A stretch of 5,976 nucleotides of DNA from Bacteroidota bacterium (GCA_005773695.1 SXHM01000223.1:1-5976); one strand, 5' to 3'. Numbered from the stretch's first letter, positions 1 to 5,848 are shown. Notes: generated by a model not told the origin, from the sequence alone. Program-made: numbers and translations.

Positions 1-224
1 CATTGGAACTTCCGGCAGGTTTTGATTTACTTGCCACCGAAGAAGAAGATGGCAAAAATGTAGCGAGAATAAAAATCGGAAATCATAATTCAAACGAATT
101 ACTGTCCGCACTTATTCCTCACGTAAACATTGTTTCATTCAAAGAAGAAATCCCAAGGATGAATGATATTTTTATTCAGAAAGTGAACGAAATGAACGCT
201 ACAAAAAAACTTACTTATGCATAA
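1..224 (+). CDS. ABC transporter ATP-binding protein, C-terminal fragment (5' end outside window)
   Basis: This is the last 73 or so codons of a gene that begins before the window; bases 1-2 belong to a split codon. The nucleotide-binding core (Walker A, signature, Walker B) is not visible. What remains resembles the C-terminal accessory region (DUF4162-like) of NatA-type exporter ATPases: a basic/acidic strand (VARIKIG), a segment NELLSALIPHVNIVSF, and the closing PRMNDIFIQKV helix. In this family the ATPase sits on the cytoplasmic face and powers a partner ABC-2 permease. That partner is the next gene, whose ATG at 217 lies inside the last codons of this one (8-bp overlap, +1 frame), so the two are very likely translationally coupled. 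The in-frame TTG at position 3 should not be taken as the start. The family call is inferred from the tail sequence and from the neighbour. Confidence 0.85.
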   Translation, partial: LELPAGFDLLATEEEDGKNVARIKIGNHNSNELLSALIPHVNIVSFKEEIPRMNDIFIQKVNEMNATKKLTYA

Positions 225-1551
225 AATTGTACTTATTATAAAACGTGAATACCTAACACGGGTAAAACAAAAGTCATTTATCATTATGACTATTCTGGGC
301 CCTCTGCTTATGGGTGCCTTATTTGTTATTCCTATCTGGGTTGCAACACAGGAAGATGAAAAAACAGATGTGTTGGTGGTAGATGAGAGCCAATTATTTG
401 GCAACAGTTTTCCTGACAAAGAAAATCTGAAGTTTCATATTGTGAAAGATATGACAATTACTGAAGCTGAAAAACAACTGGAGCAGGATTATTATTCTGC
501 AGTGCTTTATATTCCACAGAATATCATTAACAGCAACGGTGCAGAGATAATCTATAAAAAGCAACCGGGTTTCAATACCATTTTATTTATTGAAACTTCG
601 ATTGAAAACGAGTTAGAAAGCCTTAAACTATCAGAATCCGGTATTGACAAAAAAACACTTGCTGCCGCCAAAACCGACATCAAAATGCGCAAGAGCAAAT
701 ATGAAAGCGGTGTGAAAGAAAGTAAGAATACTGAACTGAGTATGGTTGTTGGAATGCTGGGAGGTGTTCTGATTTATTTTTTCATTTTCCTTTACGGAGC
801 TCAGGTAATGCGGGGAGTTATTGAAGAAAAATCGAGCAGAATTGTTGAAGTTATTATCTCATCTGTAAAGCCGTTTCAACTCATGATGGGGAAAATTATT
901 GGTATTGCAATGGTGGGATTAACACAGTTTTTGCTTTGGATAATTCTGACTACCTCAATTGTTTCTGCTGCAAAAGGTTTCTTAGGTGTTGAAAATAATG
1001 CTCTTCCTGCCCCTGTTCCTATGGAGCAGGCAATGAACGGACAATCAGCTTTACAGCCAAACATGCAGGGTCAACAGCCCGATGTTGAAGACATGGACGA
1101 AATTTGGAAAAGCATTGATAAAATAAATTTCCCTTTGCTGATTGGCGCTTTTTTATTCTATTTCATTGGTGGCTATTTACTTTATGGTGCTTTATTTGCT
1201 GCGGTTGGAGCGGCTGTTGACAATGAAGCCGACACGCAACAGTTCATGCTTCCTATTACCATTCCTCTTATTCTGGCTTTTGTAATGGCACAGTTTGTTA
1301 TGAATAATCCTGAAGGACCAATGGCATTCTGGCTTTCCATAATTCCATTTACTTCACCGATAATTATGATGGTTCGTTTGCCATTCGGCATTCCTTTTCC
1401 ATACACAGATTTATGGATTTCAATGGCATTGTTGATTGTAGGATTTATTGCTACAACCTGGTTTGCCGGAAAAATTTACCGCACAGGAATTCTGATGTAT
1501 GGAAAAAAAGTGAACTACAAAGAGCTTTGGAAATGGATTCGTTATCACTAA
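217..1551 (+). CDS. ABC-2 type transporter permease (NatB/YhaP-like exporter subunit)
   Basis: A 444-residue membrane subunit of an ABC exporter, paired with the ATPase fragment directly upstream. The N-terminus is short and basic (KREYLTRVKQKS, about 9-20), followed by a first membrane segment at about 21-44. Then comes an extracytoplasmic domain of roughly 130 residues (about 45-175). Further membrane segments lie at about 176-197, 226-252, 306-330, 343-362, 368-387 and 398-418. The cytoplasmic coupling motif after the second segment, EEKSSRIVEVIISSVKPFQ (about 203-221), is the best family marker and is typical of NatB-like permeases. A second outside loop (about 256-300) contains a Pro/Met/Gln/Asn-rich low-complexity stretch at about 261-289. 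The start at 217 gives the usual N-terminus for the family. NatB relatives are linked to Na+ or drug/peptide efflux, but the substrate here cannot be read from sequence. The stop TAA at 1549-1551 is followed by a 44-bp gap with no convincing terminator. Confidence 0.93.
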   Translation: MHKIVLIIKREYLTRVKQKSFIIMTILGPLLMGALFVIPIWVATQEDEKTDVLVVDESQLFGNSFPDKENLKFHIVKDMTITEAEKQLEQDYYSAVLYIPQNIINSNGAEIIYKKQPGFNTILFIETSIENELESLKLSESGIDKKTLAAAKTDIKMRKSKYESGVKESKNTELSMVVGMLGGVLIYFFIFLYGAQVMRGVIEEKSSRIVEVIISSVKPFQLMMGKIIGIAMVGLTQFLLWIILTTSIVSAAKGFLGVENNALPAPVPMEQAMNGQSALQPNMQGQQPDVEDMDEIWKSIDKINFPLLIGAFLFYFIGGYLLYGALFAAVGAAVDNEADTQQFMLPITIPLILAFVMAQFVMNNPEGPMAFWLSIIPFTSPIIMMVRLPFGIPFPYTDLWISMALLIVGFIATTWFAGKIYRTGILMYGKKVNYKELWKWIRYH

Positions 1552-1595
1552 AAGCCTAAACCTACTCTAATCATTAGGAAAAGACAAAAACCAAT

Positions 1596-2528
1596 ATGGC
1601 AAGAGTAGCAATCATAGATTTAGGCACGAATACATTTAACCTGTTGGTGGCTGAAATTGCCGTTAATCATTCTTACAAAATCATTTTCAACACCAAGATT
1701 GCTGTTAAACTTGGTGAAGGTGGTATCAACTCCAACATTATTGCTCCTGTTCCTTTCCATCGTGGAATCGATGCCATGAAAGCACATGTTGAAACACTAA
1801 AGGAATATGTACCCGAAAATATATTTGCATTTGCAACATCGGCTGTACGAAGTGCAAAAAACGGAACCGAATTTGTTGCAGAAATAAGGAAACAAACCGG
1901 AATTGATGTGACTGTAATATCGGGAGATAAAGAAGCCGAACTGATTTATGCAGGTGTGCGTCAGGCATTGGATATAGGCAATAATAAAGCCCTGATAATG
2001 GATATTGGCGGAGGAAGCACAGAATTTATTATCTGTAATAAAGAACAAATTTTCTGGAAACATAGTTTTGATTTAGGTGTTTCACGCATGTATGAATTCT
2101 TCAAACACTCGGAGCCGATTACGAAAGAAGAGATTTTGAAAGTTGACTCCTATTTAAGAGATAAATTACAACCACTTTTCATAGCAGCTGAACTTCATCA
2201 GCTCGACACTTTGATTGGTTCTTCAGGCTCATTTGATACTTTTGCCGAAATGATTTTTTGCAGATTTCAAGAAGAAGAAAAGATGAAAAACAAAACATCT
2301 TACGAATTCAAGCTCGAAGACTTTTATAAAATTCACAACCTTATAATCCACTCAAATCTTGATGAACGCTATAAAATGAAAGGACTGATTGAAATGCGCG
2401 TGGATATGATTGTACTTGCATCATTGTTTACAAACTTCATTTTGCGTGAACTTAAATTGAGTAAAATGCGCCTCTCCACTTATGCTTTAAAAGAAGGCGT
2501 ATTATCAGAAATAACTAAAACAGTATGA
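1596..2528 (+). CDS. Ppx/GppA family phosphatase (exopolyphosphatase-like), short form
   Basis: A 310-residue cytoplasmic protein of the ASKHA (actin/Hsp70-like) fold. Visible motifs in order are: the first phosphate-binding loop, DLGTNTFNLLVAE (8-20); TSAVRSAKN (81-89); VISGDKEAELIYAG (107-120), where E113 aligns with the catalytic Glu of Ppx; the second phosphate loop, MDIGGGSTEFI (135-145); the GSSGSFDT loop (208-215); and MRVDMIVLA (267-275), matching the conserved R-x-D near the C-terminus of the core. Family members hydrolyse polyphosphate end residues (Ppx) or convert pppGpp to ppGpp (GppA); sequence alone does not separate these. At 310 residues it holds only the two-domain core and lacks the HD-like C-terminal domains of the roughly 500-residue E. 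coli enzymes, as in other short Ppx proteins. ATG 1596 puts the DLGTN motif at residue 8, as expected; no strong Shine-Dalgarno is present. Its stop overlaps the regulator start by 4 bp (ATGA at 2525-2528). Confidence 0.93.
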   Translation: MARVAIIDLGTNTFNLLVAEIAVNHSYKIIFNTKIAVKLGEGGINSNIIAPVPFHRGIDAMKAHVETLKEYVPENIFAFATSAVRSAKNGTEFVAEIRKQTGIDVTVISGDKEAELIYAGVRQALDIGNNKALIMDIGGGSTEFIICNKEQIFWKHSFDLGVSRMYEFFKHSEPITKEEILKVDSYLRDKLQPLFIAAELHQLDTLIGSSGSFDTFAEMIFCRFQEEEKMKNKTSYEFKLEDFYKIHNLIIHSNLDERYKMKGLIEMRVDMIVLASLFTNFILRELKLSKMRLSTYALKEGVLSEITKTV

Positions 2529-3691
2529 AACGAATTTTAATTATAGACGATGAAAACAGTATCCGCAGAACCTTGCGTGATATTCTTGAAAACGAAGGCT
2601 ATGCCATTGACGAAGCGCCTGATGGTATAGAAGGCCTTAAACTGGTTAAGTCTAATCATTACGATGTGATATTGTGCGACATCAAAATGCCGAAAATGGA
2701 TGGATTAGAAGTATTGGATAAAATCCTGGAAAGCAATTCGGATGTGCCGGTTGTAATGATTTCCGGTCACGGTAATATTGATACAGCTGTAGATGCAATT
2801 CGCAAAGGCGCTTACGATTATATTTCAAAACCACCTGATTTAAATCGCTTGCTGGTTACCATCCGCAATGCGTTTGTGAAATCAAACTTGGTTACTGAAA
2901 CAAAAATTCTCAAAAAGAAAGTCAGCAAGAAATATGAGATGATTGGTGATTCAGGCTCTATCAAAAAAATTCACGAAATGATTAACCGCGTTGCACCAAC
3001 GGATGCCCGGGTTTTAATTACCGGTGAAAATGGTGCCGGAAAAGAATTGGTTGCTCATGCTATTCATGAAAACAGTCAGCGTTCATCAGCACCTTTGATT
3101 GAAGTGAACTGTGCTGCCATTCCATCGGAGTTGATTGAAAGTGAATTGTTCGGTCACGAAAAAGGCGCATTTACTTCTGCCATCCGCCAGAAAAAAGGAA
3201 ATTTTGAATTAGCAGATGGCGGCACTTTATTCTTAGATGAAATTGGTGACATGAGCCTTTCTGCGCAGGCAAAGGTTTTACGCGCGTTGCAGGAAAATAA
3301 AATCACGCGCGTTGGAGGAGATAAAGAAATAAATGTGAACGTGCGTGTGATTGCCGCCACCAACAAAAATCTGAAAAAGGAAATTGAAAAAGGAAATTTC
3401 CGTGAAGATTTATACCATCGACTTGGCGTAATTCTTATTCACGTACCATCTCTAAACGAGCGCAAAGATGATATCCCAACTTTGGCAAAACATTTTCTGC
3501 AACAGATTTGCCATGAATATGGAATGCCACAAAAAGAATTTGCTCCTGATGCACTGAAAGCCCTTCAAAACATTGACTGGACAGGCAATATACGCGAACT
3601 GCGCAATGTAGTGGAACGTCTGATTATTCTCTGCGATAAAAAGATTACTGCTGCTGATGTGACTACTTATGTAAAAGCACATAAAGCCTGA
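2525..3691 (+). CDS. NtrC-family response regulator: receiver + sigma-54 AAA+ domain, no DNA-binding domain
   Basis: 388 residues. The receiver domain (about 1-118) has the acidic pair D8/D9, phospho-acceptor D52 (CDIKMPKMDG), S80 and K102 (SKPP). A linker leads to the sigma-54 activator AAA+ domain (about 138-368): Walker A GENGAGKE (167-174), sigma-54 contact loop GAFTSA (214-219), Walker B LFLDEIGD (235-242), sensor I AATN (277-280), arginine fingers in FREDLYHRL (R293, R299), and sensor II GNIRELRNVVER (354-365). Family members use ATP hydrolysis to remodel sigma-54 RNA polymerase when the receiver is phosphorylated. Two points are odd. The usual GAFTGA has Ser for the second Gly. The protein also ends about 23 residues after sensor II, so the C-terminal Fis helix-turn-helix (NtrC is about 470 residues) is missing; the next gene begins 7 bp later, so no frameshifted remnant fits. 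Helicobacter FlgR and chlamydial CtcC are known activators without this domain. The start overlaps the Ppx/GppA stop (ATGA). No histidine kinase is nearby. Confidence 0.94.
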   Translation: MKRILIIDDENSIRRTLRDILENEGYAIDEAPDGIEGLKLVKSNHYDVILCDIKMPKMDGLEVLDKILESNSDVPVVMISGHGNIDTAVDAIRKGAYDYISKPPDLNRLLVTIRNAFVKSNLVTETKILKKKVSKKYEMIGDSGSIKKIHEMINRVAPTDARVLITGENGAGKELVAHAIHENSQRSSAPLIEVNCAAIPSELIESELFGHEKGAFTSAIRQKKGNFELADGGTLFLDEIGDMSLSAQAKVLRALQENKITRVGGDKEINVNVRVIAATNKNLKKEIEKGNFREDLYHRLGVILIHVPSLNERKDDIPTLAKHFLQQICHEYGMPQKEFAPDALKALQNIDWTGNIRELRNVVERLIILCDKKITAADVTTYVKAHKA

Positions 3692-3698
3692 TTTCGCA

Positions 3699-4559
3699 TT
3701 GAGCAAAGCAATTCTTTACATGCTCATCAGCACGTTTGCATTTTCATTAATGAACTTGCTCGTGAAATTTATGCCTACTATTCCACCTCACGAACTGATT
3801 TTTTTTCGTTCATTGGTTTCCATTATTCTCAGTATTTCTTCCATTCATTATTATGGATTAAATCCCTTTGGCAACAATAAAAAGTCGTTGTTTCTGCGTG
3901 GATTTATAGGGCTTATTTCTTTATCTATTTATTTCTCAACCTTACAGGCAATTCCTCTGGGAACAGCTGTAACGCTGCAAAACCTCAGTCCTGTTTTTAC
4001 AGCTATTTTTGCCATGATTTTTCTGGGTGAAAAACTGAAGCCATTGCAATGGTTGTTCTTTGCAGTATCCTTTACAGGTGTTGCATTTATTAAAGGATTT
4101 GACGAGCGAATCAGCCTTTTCTGGCTTTCATTGGGTATTGCTTCAGCAATGTTTTCCGGACTTGCTTACTCGGTTGTGCGCAAACTGAGAGATACTGACC
4201 ATCCTGTTGTTGTGGTATTTTACTTTCCACTTGTATCACTGCCTTTTGCTGCAATAGCGTGTCTTTTTCAGTGGGTAACTCCTACTCCACTTGATTTATT
4301 CTTTCTTGTTTTAATGGGTATTTGTGTACAAATAGGCCAGTTGTATATGACTAAAGCACTTCATGCCGAAACCACAGGCAAGGTGATGATTCTCCAATAC
4401 CTGAGTGTTGTTTATGCACTTGCTTTCGGCTGGGGTTTCTTTGGCGAAACACACGGTTGGATTGCTGTGCTTGGCATAGCCCTGGTTGTGGCAGGAGTGT
4501 TATTGAATATACTTTACAGCAAACGGCAAGACGCTAAAAAGGCGCTTACTTCCATTTGA
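3699..4559 (+). CDS. EamA/DMT-superfamily permease (RhaT/YdcZ-like drug/metabolite transporter)
   Basis: 286 residues, almost all membrane-embedded. There are ten predicted segments, at about 4-24, 32-50, 65-83, 88-108, 115-132, 139-159, 167-188, 198-217, 227-247 and 253-273. They form two EamA repeats (about 2-131 and 140-271), each ending near a conserved Glu-containing turn (FLGEKL at 108-113, FFGE at 247-250). RGFIGLISLSIYFSTLQAIPLGTAVTL-type spacing in the first repeat and the paired SP/T helix (NLSPVFTA, 95-102) are characteristic. DMT carriers export or import small metabolites; the substrate is unknown. The start is taken as TTG at 3699 because the resulting N-terminus (SKAILYMLISTFAFSLMNLLVK) fits the full first helix of the family. 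The first ATG (3720, residue 8) would cut into that helix. The frame is closed upstream by TAA at 3672-3674. It lies 7 bp after the regulator, so it is probably in the same transcript. Its end overlaps the convergent gene by 14 bp. Confidence 0.9.
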   Translation: MSKAILYMLISTFAFSLMNLLVKFMPTIPPHELIFFRSLVSIILSISSIHYYGLNPFGNNKKSLFLRGFIGLISLSIYFSTLQAIPLGTAVTLQNLSPVFTAIFAMIFLGEKLKPLQWLFFAVSFTGVAFIKGFDERISLFWLSLGIASAMFSGLAYSVVRKLRDTDHPVVVVFYFPLVSLPFAAIACLFQWVTPTPLDLFFLVLMGICVQIGQLYMTKALHAETTGKVMILQYLSVVYALAFGWGFFGETHGWIAVLGIALVVAGVLLNILYSKRQDAKKALTSI

Positions 4560-5100
4560 TGTTGCAGCCGATGCTAACCTTCTGGTCGGCACTCACAGGT
4601 TTTCCTGCTAGAATATTATCCAGTGTTTCACGAATATCTTTTCCGTTTACAGGCTTGCCATTTGATGGTCGCGAATCATCTAATTGTCCTCGGTAAACAC
4701 ATTTTAAATCTGCGTCAAAAATGCTGAAGTCGGGTGTGCAGGCAGCAGAATAGGCTTGTGCGACCTCCTGTGTTTCGTCATACAAATAAGGAAAAGGAAA
4801 TTGGTTTGCGTTGGCAAACTCATTCATTTTTACAGGGCCGTCTTGAGGATATTTTTCTACATCATTGGAACTGATTGCAATAAACGAAACGCCTTCAGAA
4901 ATATAATCGTTGGCAAGTCGGACCAGTTCATCTTTTATATGCACTACAAACGGACAATGGTTGCAAATGAACATGATTACCGTTGCTTTATCTGATTTCA
5001 GTTCGTTTAATGATTTTACTTTACCCGAAACAGTATCTGTTAAAGAAAATTCAGGTGCTGAAAAGCCAAGAGGAATTAAAGTTGTGGGGGTTTGTGCCAT
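4546..5100 (-). CDS. Thioredoxin-fold, AhpC/TSA-like redox protein (PRX-like family, CNHC active site)
   Basis: 184 residues, apparently cytoplasmic: the N-terminus has no hydrophobic signal segment. Family features in order are: GFSAPEFSLTDT (12-23), the usual lead-in of peroxiredoxin/TlpA-like proteins; VIMFICNHCPFVVHI (41-55) with the redox motif C46-N-H-C49 in the thioredoxin position; FIAISSNDVEKYPQD (73-87); FPFPYLYDETQEVAQAY (101-117); ACTPDFSIFD (120-129), containing the cis-Pro region and C121; YRGQLDD (136-142); and a C-terminal SIGCNIKWK (176-184) with C179. These proteins are annotated as thioredoxin-family or alkyl hydroperoxide reductase/thiol-specific antioxidant-like, but their substrate is not established. 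The ATG at 5100 gives the normal family N-terminus; only a weak AGAG-like purine stretch precedes it. The oxygenase gene upstream on the same strand is 82 bp away, so it may be co-transcribed or have its own promoter. Its last 14 bp overlap the convergent EamA gene. Confidence 0.92.
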   Translation of the reverse strand: MAQTPTTLIPLGFSAPEFSLTDTVSGKVKSLNELKSDKATVIMFICNHCPFVVHIKDELVRLANDYISEGVSFIAISSNDVEKYPQDGPVKMNEFANANQFPFPYLYDETQEVAQAYSAACTPDFSIFDADLKCVYRGQLDDSRPSNGKPVNGKDIRETLDNILAGKPVSADQKVSIGCNIKWK

Positions 5101-5130
5101 AATTTGCTCTTGTGTTAGAGTGATCAGCTG

Positions 5131-5138
5131 TTAAAGTA
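5131..5138 (-). promoter_or_regulatory. Candidate -7 element (TACTTTAA) for the thioredoxin-fold gene
   Basis: On the minus strand this reads TACTTTAA, a 7-of-8 match to the Bacteroidota -7 consensus TAnnTTTG (final G replaced). It lies about 30 bp before the ATG at 5100. No clear -33 TTTG is found at the expected distance; that region is occupied by the 8-bp repeats. Support is motif resemblance only. Confidence 0.2.
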
Positions 5139-5148
5139 ACGAAAAACC

Positions 5149-5180
5149 TGAACACGTGAACACTTTTCCTCATGAACGCT
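5149..5180. repeat. Three in-register copies of an 8-bp motif (TGAACACG / TGAACACT / TGAACGCT)
   Basis: TGAACACG at 5149-5156 and TGAACACT at 5157-5164 are tandem and differ only at the last base. TGAACGCT at 5173-5180 differs by one base from the second copy and is offset exactly 16 bp, leaving one unrelated 8-bp unit (5165-5172) between. The junction of the first two copies forms the palindrome CACGTG (5153-5158). The array sits in the 82-bp gap between two minus-strand genes, 49-80 bp before the ATG of the thioredoxin-fold gene, which is where a regulator site would be expected. The sequence pattern is direct; a binding role is conjecture. Confidence 0.35.
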
Positions 5181-5182
5181 CA

Positions 5183-5782
5183 TCAGTTTTTCATCCATCC
5201 TGTAATACTGTAACGCTCCTTTTTAGTTGGTAAAACTTCGTGTTCAATCTCATCGCTTTTAAAACAGACGAAACGCCCGAACAAAGGATTTACATCAGTG
5301 AATATTTGGTTATTATAAATACGCAATTCTCCTCCATCGCCTTTCTGCCAGTCTTTATTCATATATAATACGCAGGAAATAGTGCGACCTGAATCGTGCT
5401 GAAAACGATCAACGTGTTTTTTGTAAAAACTGCCTTCAGGGTAAACAGCAAAATGAAATTCAACTTCTTTCAATCCCAGAAAAAATTCGCGATTAAGGAA
5501 TTGTTTCAGCTCCTGCATTTGTTGCCAGAACTGCTGTTGTAATTCGCTCAGGTTTTCTTCGTCTAACCAATGAACATAGTCGCTGCGGATTTCAGAAACT
5601 ACTTTGTGTTCTATACCTTTTCCTATGCCAGCTTGCTTAAATTTTCCATTTTTAAATAGCAGCATTTCTTCCTGTACAAATTCACGTAAAAAATCTGCAG
5701 CGAATAAATCATCGTTAACAGCCCAACCATTTTCTGCAAGGTTGTCGGCAATAATAGAAAAGATACTTTCTGCAGATTTCAT
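5183..5782 (-). CDS. 2-oxoglutarate/Fe(II)-dependent oxygenase, prolyl-hydroxylase (PHD/SM-20)-like
   Basis: A 199-residue soluble protein with the double-stranded beta-helix oxygenase core in its C-terminal half. Iron ligands are visible as H123-x-D125 (KKHVDRF) and H181 (EIEHEVLP). R190 in ERYSITGWM is the expected 2-oxoglutarate carboxylate anchor. Other family marks are EIRSDYVHWL (64-73), matching the RGD-x-x-x-WL segment of PHD enzymes; FHFAVYPEGSFYKKH (109-123); ISCVLYMNKDW (135-145); and GDGGELRIY (148-156). The N-terminal 60 residues are helical and more variable. Eukaryotic PHDs hydroxylate prolines of HIF, and a Pseudomonas homologue hydroxylates a proline of EF-Tu; here the substrate is unknown. 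The ATG at 5782 gives the usual family length of about 200. It is transcribed divergently from the secreted-protein gene and lies upstream of the thioredoxin-fold gene on the same strand. All catalytic residues are present, so it should be active. Confidence 0.92.
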   Translation of the reverse strand: MKSAESIFSIIADNLAENGWAVNDDLFAADFLREFVQEEMLLFKNGKFKQAGIGKGIEHKVVSEIRSDYVHWLDEENLSELQQQFWQQMQELKQFLNREFFLGLKEVEFHFAVYPEGSFYKKHVDRFQHDSGRTISCVLYMNKDWQKGDGGELRIYNNQIFTDVNPLFGRFVCFKSDEIEHEVLPTKKERYSITGWMKN

Positions 5783-5798
5783 TATTACTATAAAAGGA

Positions 5799-5806
5799 CA
5801 AAGTTG
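5799..5806 (-). promoter_or_regulatory. Candidate -7 element (CAACTTTG) for the oxygenase gene
   Basis: The minus strand reads CAACTTTG, 7 of 8 positions of the Bacteroidota TAnnTTTG -7 element, 16 bp before the ATG at 5782. This would give a leader of only about 10 nt. No TTTG -33 box is seen at normal spacing. It overlaps the region upstream of the divergent gene, so the two promoters could interfere with each other. Weak evidence. Confidence 0.2.
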
Positions 5807-5820
5807 GGAATTCTTTTAAG

Positions 5821-5828
5821 TATTTTCG
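5821..5828 (+). promoter_or_regulatory. Candidate -7 element (TATTTTCG) for the secreted-protein gene
   Basis: TATTTTCGCCCC matches the Bacteroidota TAnnTTTG -7 box with one change (C for T at the seventh position) and the GC-rich bases often seen after it. It lies 20 bp before the ATG at 5849, implying a leader of about 15 nt. A TTG at 5804-5806 is 14 bp upstream, which is short for a -33 element. It is the best-looking promoter in the 66-bp divergent gap, but is based on motif resemblance only. Confidence 0.3.
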
Positions 5829-5848
5829 CCCCTTCAAAAACTAATAAC

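Noticed and set aside
3..5. TTG at position 3 as the start of a small 73-residue protein
   Set aside because: The sequence matches the C-terminal tail of ABC exporter ATPases, so the frame must continue upstream of the window.
135..419. Minus-strand open frame across the ATPase-permease junction
   Set aside because: Both plus-strand genes there are supported by family motifs; the antisense frame has a non-natural composition and no motif.
1555..1578. CCTAA ... TTAGG inverted repeat in the 44-bp gap between permease and Ppx/GppA genes as a terminator
   Set aside because: Only 5 bp of mostly A-T stem with a 14-nt loop and no following T-run; too weak to call a terminator.
2525..4559. Phosphatase, regulator and EamA permease as a defence or other new multi-gene system
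   Set aside because: Each belongs to a common housekeeping or transport family, no effector or nuclease is present, and base and codon use look the same as in the neighbours.
4756..5134. Plus-strand open frames across the thioredoxin-fold gene
   Set aside because: They lie opposite a strongly supported minus-strand family member, encode no recognisable motif and have no start signal; they are shadows of the real gene.
5149..5164. A long palindrome around CACGTG as an operator
   Set aside because: Only the 6-bp core is palindromic; the flanks (A/A, A/A) do not pair. The pattern is a direct repeat, and is listed as such.
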